Positions 13,619 through 23,941 of a DNA stretch of 64,000 bases are shown piece by piece (position 1 is the stretch's first letter; the number at the start of each line of letters is the position of its first letter). Under the pieces are notes generated by a model, which worked only from the letters and a program-made list of their open reading frames with translations, was not told the origin of the DNA and searched no databases. Where the stretch lies: assembly GCA_027484575.1 (NCBI GenBank), contig JAIXSQ010000013.1:1-64000 (forward strand), in the 5' to 3' direction. This stretch comes from Comamonadaceae bacterium (GTDB taxonomy: Bacteria > Pseudomonadota > Gammaproteobacteria > Burkholderiales > Burkholderiaceae_C). The position numbers and the translations under genes were made by a program.

Positions 13619-14100
13619 TGGACGCCGCCACCGTGCAGATCTGGTGGGAGGACCTGCAGCCCGGCTCCGTGCGCGAGCTGGGCAGCGTCACCCCCACCGC
13701 CGAGGAGATCCTCGCCTTCGCGCGCCAGTTCGACCCGCAGCCCTTCCACCTGGACCAGGCCGCGGCCGAGGCCTCGGTGTTCGGCTCGCTGTGCGCCAGC
13801 GGCTGGCACACCTGCGCCATGGCGATGCGGCTGACGGTCGACCACTTCCTGCGCCATGCCAGCAGCCTGGGCTCGCCCGGGCTCGAATCGCTCAAGTGGC
13901 CCACGCCCGTGTTCCCGGGCGACACGCTCACGCTGCGGCACACCATCCTGGAGTCGCGCCCGCTGCGCAGCCGGCCCGGCATCGGGCTGGTGCGCTCGCT
14001 GTGGGAGATGACCAACCAGCACGGCCAGCCCGTGCTGCAGATGGAGGGCTACGGCATGTTCCGCATGCGGCCCCCGGCCGCCACGCCGCCGTCGGCCTGA
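13618..14100 (+). CDS. MaoC family dehydratase
   Basis: 160 aa hot-dog fold protein. The hydratase-2 signature is visible as ARQFDPQPFHLDQAAA (Asp/His pair) followed by ASGWHTCAMAMRL. Members hydrate enoyl-CoA to (R)-3-hydroxyacyl-CoA. It is coupled to the SDR gene by TGATG. The 3' end overlaps the convergent cyclic-nucleotide-binding gene by 52 bp. Confidence 0.9.
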   Translation: MDAATVQIWWEDLQPGSVRELGSVTPTAEEILAFARQFDPQPFHLDQAAAEASVFGSLCASGWHTCAMAMRLTVDHFLRHASSLGSPGLESLKWPTPVFPGDTLTLRHTILESRPLRSRPGIGLVRSLWEMTNQHGQPVLQMEGYGMFRMRPPAATPPSA

Positions 14101-14711
14101 GGCGGCTGCTGCAGCAGGCGCAGCAGCTGGTTGCTGGTGTTGCGCAGCCGCTGGGCCAGCAGCTGCGTGAGCTTGACCAGCAGCTTGGCGCCCACGGCCG
14201 GATGCTCGGCGACCAGGCGCGCCACGGCTTGCCGCGTGAGCACGCCCACTTCCACCTCGCCCAGGGCCCACACGCTGGCATAGCGCGGCTCGCCGTCGAG
14301 CATCGACATCTCGCCCAGCACCGCGCCGGCGCGCAGCACGGCGACGCGCTCGGCCTGCCCCGGCGACGGGCGCTGCTCGGTCGCATCGAGCCGGCGCTTG
14401 CCCACGTCGACGGTGCCCGCCAAGAGCAGCAGCATCCAGTCGCTGGGGTCGTCCTCGCCGATCAACAGCTGGCCCGGACGTGCCCGCACCCGCAGCATCG
14501 CCTCGCCGAGCACGTCGGCCTCCTCCCGCGTGAAGTCCTCGAGCAGCGGCGACGCCTCCATCAGGCCCGGACGCTGCGACAGCGCGGCACACGGGCCCAG
14601 CACCTGCAGGCCGGCCGCGCGCAGCAGTTCCTCGGCCGGTCGCCGGGGCGGCCGCGCCGCCACCATGGCGGCAGCGGCGGCCGTGGGCGTGCCCTCCGCG
14701 TCGGCGCTCAC
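14049..14711 (-). CDS. Cyclic nucleotide-binding domain protein without HTH
   Basis: 220 aa. A single cNMP-binding beta-roll (about residues 60-165) contains a phosphate-binding cassette LGEMSMLDGEPRYASV with the conserved Glu and Arg, so binding of a cyclic nucleotide or similar ligand is plausible. A helical tail follows, but I see no helix-turn-helix, so it is not an ordinary Crp regulator. GTG 14711 overlaps the lipoprotein stop (GTGA); an in-frame ATG at 14738 and another at 14666 are alternatives. It is the last gene of the MCE transporter operon and may control the transporter after translation (inference). Its 3' end overlaps the MaoC gene tail to tail. Confidence 0.75.
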   Translation of the reverse strand: MSADAEGTPTAAAAAMVAARPPRRPAEELLRAAGLQVLGPCAALSQRPGLMEASPLLEDFTREEADVLGEAMLRVRARPGQLLIGEDDPSDWMLLLLAGTVDVGKRRLDATEQRPSPGQAERVAVLRAGAVLGEMSMLDGEPRYASVWALGEVEVGVLTRQAVARLVAEHPAVGAKLLVKLTQLLAQRLRNTSNQLLRLLQQPPQADGGVAAGGRMRNMP

Positions 14712-15355
14712 CGCGCCGACCCCACCTGCCGCAGCCACGCGGCGATGTCCGCCGCTGCGGCGTCCGTGGCGGCCGTGAGCGCGCGCACGCCGCCGCTGGC
14801 GTCCGCGGTCGGCGACGTGCCTTCCACGGCGATGCTGCGCTGGCCCAGCAGGCGGTCGCCCGCCGGATCGCCGGCCACCAGCGTGGCACGCAGCCGCACC
14901 ACGCCCCGGCTGCGCTGGGGCGCGTCGAAGACCTGCGCGAACTCCTCCAGCTCCAGCCGCAGGGTCAGCAGCGGCTGGCCCCCGTCGCGCCGCAGCGCCG
15001 CGCTCTCATCCAGGCCGAGCACCGGCCGTTCGCGGCCGAGCTGCTGGCGCAGGCGCTGGCGCACCAGCTGCGCCGGCGGCGCCGTCCAGCGGGCGAGGGC
15101 ATACGCGCGCAGCTGGTGGTCGTCGGCATAGCCCAGGCGGTAGAGCAGCAGCGACTGCTCGAGGGCCCCGGCGGCATCGATGTCGGGCACCACGAGCGGC
15201 AGCGGGGTGGCTGCGCCCGGCGTCGCGGCGGCCACCAGCGGCGGCAGGGGCCCCATGTCGTACAGCGTGGGCCGCTCGGGCTTGTCGACGACGCTGGCGC
15301 AGCCGGCCAGCAGCAGGAGGGCCGCGGCCAGCGCGGAGGCGATGCGGCGCCTCAT
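14708..15355 (-). CDS. ABC-type transport auxiliary lipoprotein
   Basis: 215 aa with a lipoprotein signal: hydrophobic stretch then LLAG-Cys19. The following LYDMGPLPP resembles the LYdLG start of the ABC-transport auxiliary (PqiC/YmbA-like) family, outer-membrane-anchored partners of MCE transporters. ATG overlaps the MCE gene stop by 4 bp. Confidence 0.85.
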   Translation of the reverse strand: MRRRIASALAAALLLLAGCASVVDKPERPTLYDMGPLPPLVAAATPGAATPLPLVVPDIDAAGALEQSLLLYRLGYADDHQLRAYALARWTAPPAQLVRQRLRQQLGRERPVLGLDESAALRRDGGQPLLTLRLELEEFAQVFDAPQRSRGVVRLRATLVAGDPAGDRLLGQRSIAVEGTSPTADASGGVRALTAATDAAAADIAAWLRQVGSAR

Positions 15356-16335
15356 GGCCGGCTCCCTGCGACGGGCGCCTCGAAGCCGGGCTCTCCGGGC
15401 CCCGGCTCGATGCGGCCGCTGCCGAAGATCAGCGACTGCGGGTTGTCGTTGATGTTGTTGACCGTGCGGCCGAGTTGCCGCACCGCGCGCGAGGTGTCCT
15501 CGGTGGCGCGGTTGATGCGCGGCAGCGTGGCCGCGTTGAACGCGTCGGCGGCGTGCGACAGCGCCTCGGCCCCGGTGGCCAGCCGGTCGACCGGGCCGTC
15601 GGGCGCGTTCAGCCGGCGGGCGGTCTGGCCAATCTCGCCAAGGGCTTGGCGGGCCTGCTCCGAGGTGTCGCGCAGCGAGGCGAGCGCGCTGTCGGTGCGC
15701 CTGACCAGCGACGGGATGTCCACCCGCTGCGGCCCGAACTGCGCGTTGAGCGTGATGTCCAGGTTGCGGCTGAGCACGGCCACCTGGTCGGCGGCGCGCG
15801 CGATGTTCTCCACCGCACCGCTCACGCGACGCTGGTTGCCCTCGTCCAGCAGCTGGTTCAGCCGCGTGCTGATCTGCTCGACTTGCCCGAGGATGGCCGT
15901 GCCCTTGTCGGTCAGCTGCGACAGCAGGCCAGGCCGCAGCGGGATGCGCGGGGGCGCGTCGGCGTTGCCGTCCACCGGCCGACCCGGCTGGCCCGAGTCG
16001 TCCAGCTGCACGAAGGCCAGCCCGGTCACGCCCTGGAACGACAGCGTGGCGTACGTCTCGGTGGTCACCGGCGTGTCGCGCCGCACGTCCAGCTGCACCA
16101 GCACCTGCCCCGGCTGGCGCGGGTCGAACCCGATGCGCGCGACCTTGCCCACGTCCACGCCGCGGTAGCGCACCGGCGCCTGCTCGGCCAGTCCGGTGAC
16201 GGCCTCGCGGGTGGCGATCTCGTAGCGCTCGCGCGGGCCGCTGTCGCGGGTCAGCCAGGCTCCCAGCCCGAGCAGCAGCGCGGCCAGCGCCACCACGAAC
16301 AGGCCGGCGGCCAGGGCATGCGCCTTGTTTTCCAT
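15352..16335 (-). CDS. MCE (MlaD-type) substrate-binding protein
   Basis: 327 aa, one N-terminal membrane helix (about 8-27) then a single MCE domain (about 37-115, including VRYRGVDVGKVARIGFD and ITGLAFVQL-like GVTGLAFVQLDD). A long helical region follows with LSRNLD and AGEIGQTARRL-like heptads, as in longer MCE proteins that form needles or tubes across the periplasm. It binds lipid for transport between inner and outer membrane. AGGAGGT sits just before the ATG at 16335. Confidence 0.92.
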   Translation of the reverse strand: MENKAHALAAGLFVVALAALLLGLGAWLTRDSGPRERYEIATREAVTGLAEQAPVRYRGVDVGKVARIGFDPRQPGQVLVQLDVRRDTPVTTETYATLSFQGVTGLAFVQLDDSGQPGRPVDGNADAPPRIPLRPGLLSQLTDKGTAILGQVEQISTRLNQLLDEGNQRRVSGAVENIARAADQVAVLSRNLDITLNAQFGPQRVDIPSLVRRTDSALASLRDTSEQARQALGEIGQTARRLNAPDGPVDRLATGAEALSHAADAFNAATLPRINRATEDTSRAVRQLGRTVNNINDNPQSLIFGSGRIEPGPGEPGFEAPVAGSRP

Positions 16336-16345
16336 GGTCGACCTC

Positions 16346-17170
16346 CTAGACGGCGAACGGGTACTCGCGCAGCAGCTCCATCGCCCGCTGGCCGCGCTCA
16401 CCCAGGAAGAATTCGTGCACGAAGGGATGCTGGAACGCGATCACGTCCTTGGGGGGTCCGGTGACCACCACGCGCCTGTCGGCCAGCACCGCGATCCGCG
16501 TCGACAGCTCGAACAGCGTGTCCAGGTCGTGGGTGACCATCACCACCGTCAGCCCCAGCTCGCGGTGCAGCGAGCGCAGCAGCCGCACGAAGCCGTCGGA
16601 GCTCTCGGGGTCCAGCCCCGCGGTGGGCTCGTCCAGCAGCAGCAGCGGCGGATCCATCACCAGCGCCCGCGCCAGCGCCACCCGCTTGATCATCCCGCCC
16701 GACAGGTCGGCCGGCATCTTGGTGGCGTCCTCGGGCTGCAGGCCCACCATCTGCAGCTTGACCATCGCCGCCTGGTGCACCAGCCGGCGCGGCAGGGTGC
16801 GCAGCTCGCGCAACGGGAACGCGATGTTCTCCAGCACGCTGAAGGCCGAGAACAGCGCCCCGTGCTGGAACAGCATGCCGATGCGCCCGGCCGCCCCGCG
16901 CTCGCCCAGCGCCTGCACCGGCTCGCCGAGCACGCGGATGCTGCCGGCCGCCGGATGCGCCAGCCCCAGGATCTGCCGCAGCAGCACGGTCTTGCCGGTC
17001 CCCGAGCCCCCCACCAGCGAGACCACCTCGCCGCGCTGCACCGCGAAGTTCAGGCCGTCGTGGATGACGGTGGTGCGCGCCGGCCCGGCGAACTCGGTGC
17101 GCAGGCCGCGGATCTCCACCATCGGGGCGCCGTGCCCGGGCAGCGGTGCGGGGATGGCAGGTGGGCCCAT
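16346..17170 (-). CDS. MCE transporter ATP-binding protein (MlaF-like)
   Basis: 274 aa ABC ATPase: Walker A GGSGTGKT (54-61), Q-loop at FQHGALF, signature LSGGM (156-160), Walker B LLLLDEP ending at 181, and switch His in VTHD. The LSGGM form and FVHEFFLG C-terminal segment match MlaF. ATG 17170 lies 4 nt after the permease stop; ATG 17122 would also leave the full ATPase domain. Confidence 0.92.
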   Translation of the reverse strand: MGPPAIPAPLPGHGAPMVEIRGLRTEFAGPARTTVIHDGLNFAVQRGEVVSLVGGSGTGKTVLLRQILGLAHPAAGSIRVLGEPVQALGERGAAGRIGMLFQHGALFSAFSVLENIAFPLRELRTLPRRLVHQAAMVKLQMVGLQPEDATKMPADLSGGMIKRVALARALVMDPPLLLLDEPTAGLDPESSDGFVRLLRSLHRELGLTVVMVTHDLDTLFELSTRIAVLADRRVVVTGPPKDVIAFQHPFVHEFFLGERGQRAMELLREYPFAV

Positions 17171-17174
17171 GGGC

Positions 17175-18317
17175 TTAGAACCCCACGTCGCGGAAGGCGA
17201 CCGCAAACAGCGCGTCGACCAGGATCACCACGGTGATGGCGGTGACCACCGACGCCGTGGTGCCCCGCCCCAGGCTCTGCGTGTCGGGCTCGACGGCCAG
17301 GCCGTGATGGCAGCCGATCAGCGCGATGAGCAGCCCGAACACCACCGACTTGCTGCTGGCCAGCAGCAGGTTGCCCAGCTGCACCGCCGCCGGCAGCGCA
17401 TTGAGGAAATAGGTCGGCGTGATGTCCAGCGCGGCATCGGCCGCGAGCATGCCGCCGCCCAGCGCGCACACCGTGGTCCAGGCGCTCACCAGCGGCATCG
17501 CCACCGCCAGGGCCAGCGCCCGCGGCATCACCAGGCGCCAGCCGTGCGGGATGCCCATGACGCGCATGGCATCGAGCTCGTCGGTCACCCGCATCACGCC
17601 GATCTGCGCCGTGATGGCCGAGCCCGAGCGGCCCGCCACCAGGATGGCGGCCAGCAGCGGCCCCAGTTCGCGGATCAGCGCCACACCCAGGATGTCGACG
17701 ATGAACGCGTCGGCACCGAACTGGCGCAGCTGCCGCGCGGTGAGGTAGGCGAGCACGACCCCGATCAGGAAGCCCACCAGGGCCGTGATGGGCAGCGCGG
17801 TGGCGCCGGTGCGCACCAGGTGGCCGGAGATGTCGCGCCACGGGCCGGTGTGCGGGGCGCGGACCAGCCGCAGCAGGTTCAGCGCCAGCTCGCCGGTCAG
17901 GTGCAGGAAGTCACCGATCGCATGCGCCTTGTGGAGCACGCCCTCGCCCAGGGCCAGCCAGGCCTGGCGCAGGCCGGCGCGGCGCGCCGGGGGCTCGGGA
18001 CACGTGTAGCGCGCGAGGCGCTCGAGCATGGCGTGCTGCGCGGGGGTGGCCTCGAGCCGCTCGGGCCGGCGGCCGCCCCAGTGGTCCCACAGCAGCTGTG
18101 CGCCGACATGGTCCAGGCGTTCGGCCCCGGTGAGGTCCCAGCCGGCGCCGGGCCCGGCCTGCTGCAGCAGCGCCTGGAGCCCGCGCAACAGCTGCGGCCG
18201 GGCGAACTGCGCGGCGGTCCACTGGCCCAGCACGCGGGCCGGCGCATCCGCGCCCGGCGCGGGCGGCAGGAGTCGGGGCGTCGTGGGGTCGTCCTGCATG
18301 CGGTGGCTGGGCAACAT
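17175..18317 (-). CDS. MCE transporter permease (MlaE family) with N-terminal STAS-like domain
   Basis: 380 aa. Residues about 30-110 (GWDLTGAERLDHVGAQLLWDHWGG) look like a STAS domain (MlaB-like) fused to the permease. The MlaE part has five or six membrane segments and the family signature VAGRSGSAITAQIGVMRVTDELDAMRVMG in two blocks. It moves lipid through the inner membrane with the ATPase encoded next. First gene of the five-gene operon. ATG 18317 has AGG nearby; ATG 18299 is an alternative without one. Confidence 0.9.
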   Translation of the reverse strand: MLPSHRMQDDPTTPRLLPPAPGADAPARVLGQWTAAQFARPQLLRGLQALLQQAGPGAGWDLTGAERLDHVGAQLLWDHWGGRRPERLEATPAQHAMLERLARYTCPEPPARRAGLRQAWLALGEGVLHKAHAIGDFLHLTGELALNLLRLVRAPHTGPWRDISGHLVRTGATALPITALVGFLIGVVLAYLTARQLRQFGADAFIVDILGVALIRELGPLLAAILVAGRSGSAITAQIGVMRVTDELDAMRVMGIPHGWRLVMPRALALAVAMPLVSAWTTVCALGGGMLAADAALDITPTYFLNALPAAVQLGNLLLASSKSVVFGLLIALIGCHHGLAVEPDTQSLGRGTTASVVTAITVVILVDALFAVAFRDVGF

Positions 18318-18362
18318 CCCATCCTAGCCAAAGGCATGCCAGCGCGGGGCCCCTCCGACGGG

Positions 18363-19325
18363 TCAGAAGCCGGCCTGGAAGGCGCCGCGCAGGTGGTCGA
18401 CCAGCCGCTGCACCGCCAGCGGCACGTGGGCCGACCAGGGGCGGATCGCGAAGATGCGCTCGCCGAAGAAGCCGCGCGGCTGCCAGCCCGGCAGCAACGG
18501 GACCAGCCGGCGCGCCCCCAGGGGCACGGCAGCGCTGAAGTCGGGCAGCAGGCCGATGCCCAGGCCGCCCAGCACCGCCTCGCGCAGGGCCTCGCTGTTG
18601 TTGGCGCGCAAGGGCCCCTGCACCGTGACCAGCACCGACTCGGCCGGACCGCGGCGGGCGCTGCGCTCGAAGGCCCAGGTCTGGCTGCCGCTGCCGCGCA
18701 GGTACAGCAGGCACTGGTGGCCGGCCAGCTCCGACGGGTGCGCGGGCGTGCCGTGGCGGCGCAGGTACTCGGGGCTGGCCACCAGCAGCGAGCGGGTCTC
18801 GCACAGCGTCCAGGCCACGTGCGTGTCGGGCGGCTCGTGGGCATGGCGCACGGCCAGGTCGAAGCCCTCCTGCGCCAGCGGCACGAAGCGGTCGTCCAGC
18901 TGCAGCTCGACCCGGATCTCCGGGTGCTGGCGCAGGAAGGGCACCAGCGCCGGCACCACGTGCTGGCGGCCCAGCGCGACCGGAGCGGTCAACCGCACCA
19001 GCCCGCGCGGGTGGCCGGCCAGGTCGCGCACGCCCGCGAAGCTCTCGGCGATGCGCTCGAACGGGCCGCGGGTCTCCTCGACCAGTTGCTGGCCGGCCTC
19101 GGTGAGCGTCACCGACCGCGTGGTGCGCCGCACCAGCGGCACGCCGGCCGCGCGCTCTAGCTCGGCGATGCGCATGCTGACCGAGGCCTTGGACACGCCC
19201 AGCCGGCGCGCGGCCTGGGTGTAGCTGCGGGTGTGCGCCAGCACCGTCAGCAGGTGCAGGTCGGCGAAGGCCGGCGTGGCGGGCGGGTGGGTGGCCGCAC
19301 GGGCGGCAGGGGGTGGCGCGGGCAT
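18363..19325 (-). CDS. LysR family transcriptional regulator, divergent from mmsA
   Basis: 320 aa. The winged helix lies at about residues 20-80 (FADLHLLTVLAHTRSYTQAARRLGVSKASVSMRIAELERAAGV split over the recognition helix) and is followed by an effector domain. The divergent arrangement with mmsA and the shared palindrome at 19330-19353 indicate control of mmsA and of itself. The inducer is unknown; a valine or inositol catabolite would fit mmsA. Confidence 0.9.
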   Translation of the reverse strand: MPAPPPAARAATHPPATPAFADLHLLTVLAHTRSYTQAARRLGVSKASVSMRIAELERAAGVPLVRRTTRSVTLTEAGQQLVEETRGPFERIAESFAGVRDLAGHPRGLVRLTAPVALGRQHVVPALVPFLRQHPEIRVELQLDDRFVPLAQEGFDLAVRHAHEPPDTHVAWTLCETRSLLVASPEYLRRHGTPAHPSELAGHQCLLYLRGSGSQTWAFERSARRGPAESVLVTVQGPLRANNSEALREAVLGGLGIGLLPDFSAAVPLGARRLVPLLPGWQPRGFFGERIFAIRPWSAHVPLAVQRLVDHLRGAFQAGF

Positions 19326-19329
19326 GCTG

Positions 19330-19353
19330 CATTGTTCACTGTCCTGAACAATG
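19330..19353. promoter_or_regulatory. Palindromic operator between LysR gene and mmsA
   Basis: Perfect 9-bp inverted arms CATTGTTCA and TGAACAATG around a 6-bp centre CTGTCC. It begins 4 bp upstream of the LysR start codon and about 70 bp before mmsA, a typical self-repressing LysR position. Confidence 0.75.
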
Positions 19354-19425
19354 TTCTCAGGAAAACCGCCTAGGCGCGGGGGGCGACGCGGCCTAGACTG
19401 GCCGCCTTCCCACAGGACACCCGCC

Positions 19426-20964
<1,539 letters not shown>

Positions 20965-21025
20965 TGCGGGGCGGCGGGAGGCGCCCCCGCCAACAACGAC
21001 AATGCGCGCCGAGGAGACCCATCAC

Positions 21026-22654
21026 GTGAGCGAAGCGACGTTCGACTACGTCATCATCGGCGCAGGCACCGCCGGCTGCCTGCTGGCCAACCGGCTGTCG
21101 CGCGACCCGCGCAACCGGGTGCTGCTGCTGGAGGCCGGGCGCAGGGACGACTACCACTGGATCCACATCCCGGTGGGCTACCTGTACTGCATCGGCAACC
21201 CGCGCACCGACTGGCTGTACCGCACCGAGCCCGACGCCGGCCTCAACGGCCGCGAGCTGCGCTACCCGCGCGGCAAGACGCTGGGCGGCTGCTCCAGCAT
21301 CAACGGGATGATCTACATGCGCGGGCAGGCGCGCGACTACGACCAGTGGGCGCAGCTGACCGGCGACGACACCTGGCGCTGGGACCAGTGCCTGCCGGCC
21401 TTCAAGCAGCACGAGGACCACCACAAGGGCGCGGACGACCTGCATGGCGCCGGCGGCGAATGGCGCATCGAGCGCCAGCGCCTGCGCTGGGACATCCTGG
21501 ACGCCTTCGCGCAGGCGGCGCAGCAGGCCGGCATCCCCGCCACCGACGACTTCAACCGCGGCAGCAACGAGGGCGTGGGCTACTTCGAGGTGAACCAGAA
21601 GGACGGCTGGCGCTGGAACACCGCCAAGGCCTTCCTGCGGCCCACCTGCTACGGGCGCCCGAATTTCGAGCTGTGGACCGGCGCGCACGTGCAGCGGCTG
21701 CTGGTCGAGGAGGGCGAGCAGGGCAAGCGCTGCACCGGCGCGCTGGTGTGGACCGGCCGCCAGCAGGTCGAGGTGCGCGCGACGCGGCAGGTGCTGCTGT
21801 GCGCCGGCAGCATCGGCTCGCCGCAGATCCTGCAGCTGTCGGGGATCGGTGCGGCCGGGCTGCTGCGCCAGCACGGCATCCCGGTGGTGCACGACCTGCC
21901 GGGCGTGGGCGAGAACCTGCAGGACCACCTGCAGATCCGCGCGGTGTTCAAGGTCGAGGGCGTGCAGACGCTCAACACCCTGGCCAACAGCCTGGCGGGC
22001 AAGGCGCGCATCGGGCTGCAGTACCTGTTCACGCGCAGCGGGCCCATGAGCATGGCGCCCTCGCAGCTGGGCGCGTTCACGCGCAGCACGCCGCAGCAGC
22101 CCTGGCCCAACGTCGAGTACCACGTGCAGCCGCTGAGCCTGGATGCGTTCGGCGAGCCCTTGCATCCGTTCCCGGCGTTCACGGCCAGCGTGTGCAACCT
22201 GAACCCGACCAGCCGCGGCACGGTGCGCATCCGCAGCCCGCGCTTCGAGGACGCGCCCGCGATCGCGCCGAACTACCTGAGCACGCCCGAGGACCGGCAG
22301 GTGGCGGCCGATTCGCTGCGGCTGACGCGCCGCATCGTGGCCCAGCCCGCGCTGGCCAGGTACCGCCCGCAGGAGTGGAAGCCCGGCGTGCAGTACCAGA
22401 GCGACGAGGAGCTGGCACGGCTGGCCGGCGACATCGCCACCACGATCTTCCACCCGGTGGGCACGACCAGGATGGGCCGCGACGAGGACCCGATGGCGGT
22501 GCTCGACAGCCGGCTGCGCGTGCGTGGCATCGCCGGCCTGCGGGTGGTGGACGCGGGCGCCATGCCCACGATCACCAGCGGCAACACCAATTCGCCGACG
22601 CTGATGCTGGCCGAGAAGGCCGCGACCTGGGTGCTCGAGGAAGCCCGGGCCTGA
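21026..22654 (+). CDS. GMC family oxidoreductase (choline dehydrogenase-like)
   Basis: 542 aa flavoprotein. The FAD dinucleotide fold is YVIIGAGTAGCLLANRL at the start; the GMC signatures GKTLGGCSSINGMIYMRG and GSIGSPQILQLSGIG follow; the C-terminal active site contains HPVGTTRMG and NTNSPTLMLAEKAA. It oxidises an alcohol; BetA itself is less likely because betB and betI are absent. Start GTG 21026 has GAGGAG nine bases upstream; ATG 21002 lacks a ribosome site. It lies 61 bp after mmsA. Confidence 0.92.
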   Translation: MSEATFDYVIIGAGTAGCLLANRLSRDPRNRVLLLEAGRRDDYHWIHIPVGYLYCIGNPRTDWLYRTEPDAGLNGRELRYPRGKTLGGCSSINGMIYMRGQARDYDQWAQLTGDDTWRWDQCLPAFKQHEDHHKGADDLHGAGGEWRIERQRLRWDILDAFAQAAQQAGIPATDDFNRGSNEGVGYFEVNQKDGWRWNTAKAFLRPTCYGRPNFELWTGAHVQRLLVEEGEQGKRCTGALVWTGRQQVEVRATRQVLLCAGSIGSPQILQLSGIGAAGLLRQHGIPVVHDLPGVGENLQDHLQIRAVFKVEGVQTLNTLANSLAGKARIGLQYLFTRSGPMSMAPSQLGAFTRSTPQQPWPNVEYHVQPLSLDAFGEPLHPFPAFTASVCNLNPTSRGTVRIRSPRFEDAPAIAPNYLSTPEDRQVAADSLRLTRRIVAQPALARYRPQEWKPGVQYQSDEELARLAGDIATTIFHPVGTTRMGRDEDPMAVLDSRLRVRGIAGLRVVDAGAMPTITSGNTNSPTLMLAEKAATWVLEEARA

Positions 22655-22679
22655 GCCGCGTGGCCCGAGGCCCGCGCCT

Positions 22680-23489
22680 TCAGAACCGGCGGGTGACCCG
22701 CAGCGCGAGGTCGTCGACCTTCAGCGCGGGCTGGTAGACGCTGCCGAACGGCGCGCCATTGCGCGACAGCGGCGCGCGGGGGCTGTCGCCCTGGGCGAAA
22801 CGCGACCAATCGAGCGACCACGACCAGGGCGAGCCGTCGGGCGTGGCGACCAGGCGCAGGGCGAGCTGGTGGCGCCGTGCGCCCGTGAAGCGCGTGGCGT
22901 CGAACAGGCCGTAGAAGTCCACGTCCAGCCGGTGGCGCACGCTCGCGCGCGCCTCGACCTCGCCATGGGCGCGCCAGCCGGCCAGCGGCTGCCACGCGGG
23001 GCTGCGCCACAGGGCGCCCAGGAACCAGGCCTCGGACGTCTCCTCCAGCCCGCCGACGCTGCCGGTGGACTGGATGTGGCGACGGTTGGCGAACCAGCCT
23101 GCGGTCAGCCAGGCCTCGCCCAGGGCGCCCGGGGCCAGCGGCCGCCACAGCAGGTCGGCGCCGCCTTCGACCTGCCGGGTCCGGGTGGTCAGGGGTTGCT
23201 GGGTGATCGCCGTGCGGCCGTCGTAGTCGAGGTCGCCGCCGCCCAGCGACAGGCGCAGGGCCAGCGCCTGGCCGTCGGCCAGCTCGCGGCTGCCCTGCAG
23301 CTGCAACAGCCCCACCGGGCCACGCTCCGTCAGGAGGCGGCCGCCGCCCGGGGCTTCCTCCTGCAGGTGGCGCGAGGCCAGCCCCGCCGACAGGCTCCAC
23401 TGGACCGGCGCCTGCGCGTGTGCAGCCAGTGCGCCGCTGGCAGCCACCAGGCCGGCCGCCACGCGGGCCCGCCACCGTACTCCGTGCAT
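22680..23489 (-). CDS. Putative outer-membrane beta-barrel protein
   Basis: 269 aa, no family recognised with confidence. A signal peptide (about 1-21, ending AAHA-QA) is followed by alternating short beta-like stretches rich in Trp, Arg and Gly, and the last residue is Phe (LRVTRRF), a hallmark of BAM-inserted barrels. About ten strands can be guessed. AAGGGGA precedes the ATG. It is 68 bp downstream of the small conserved gene at 23558. Confidence 0.6.
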   Translation of the reverse strand: MHGVRWRARVAAGLVAASGALAAHAQAPVQWSLSAGLASRHLQEEAPGGGRLLTERGPVGLLQLQGSRELADGQALALRLSLGGGDLDYDGRTAITQQPLTTRTRQVEGGADLLWRPLAPGALGEAWLTAGWFANRRHIQSTGSVGGLEETSEAWFLGALWRSPAWQPLAGWRAHGEVEARASVRHRLDVDFYGLFDATRFTGARRHQLALRLVATPDGSPWSWSLDWSRFAQGDSPRAPLSRNGAPFGSVYQPALKVDDLALRVTRRF

Positions 23490-23557
23490 CTCGTCCCCTT
23501 GCTGCGTGCCGCCTGCGGCGGCCGCGGGGACTGTAGCATCCGGCGCCGCCGCGCCCG

Positions 23558-23905
23558 TCAGCGGATGCCGCCGACGTAGCGAGGGCTGTCGTCCTCGCGC
23601 GGTGGCTTGGTGCCAGGCAGCATGGAGTCCAGGAATCCGGAATCGCGCACCGGCGGCTGCGCGGGGGCGGGGCCTGCGGGCCGGGGCGCCGGCGCGACGC
23701 CCAGCACCGCGTGCTCGAGCTTGCCGGCCCACTCGGCCAGCTCCGGGGCCTTGTCCTCGATGGCGCGCGCCCGCGCGAAGCGCACGATCTCGCCCGCGTA
23801 CTCGGCGTTCTGCGCCATCCACTCGGTGTCGGTGACGCGCCCTGTGCGCCGCCGCAGCAGCACGTGCAGGTGGGCCGCGATCGCGAGTTTCTCGCTGGGG
23901 AGCAT
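23558..23905 (-). CDS. Conserved hypothetical protein (115 aa)
   Basis: No function recognised. The first 65 residues are helical and charged (MLPSEKLAIAAHLHVLLRRR ... EYAGEIVRFARARAIEDKAPELAEWAGKLE); the rest is Pro/Ala-rich and ends DDSPRYVGGIR. No membrane segment. A strong AAGGAGGA precedes the ATG. It lies 36 bp after amt and is probably co-transcribed, so a link to nitrogen status is possible. Confidence 0.7.
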   Translation of the reverse strand: MLPSEKLAIAAHLHVLLRRRTGRVTDTEWMAQNAEYAGEIVRFARARAIEDKAPELAEWAGKLEHAVLGVAPAPRPAGPAPAQPPVRDSGFLDSMLPGTKPPREDDSPRYVGGIR

Positions 23906-23941
23906 GGATCCTCCTTGCAGGCCGCCGGATGCTGCCGGCCT

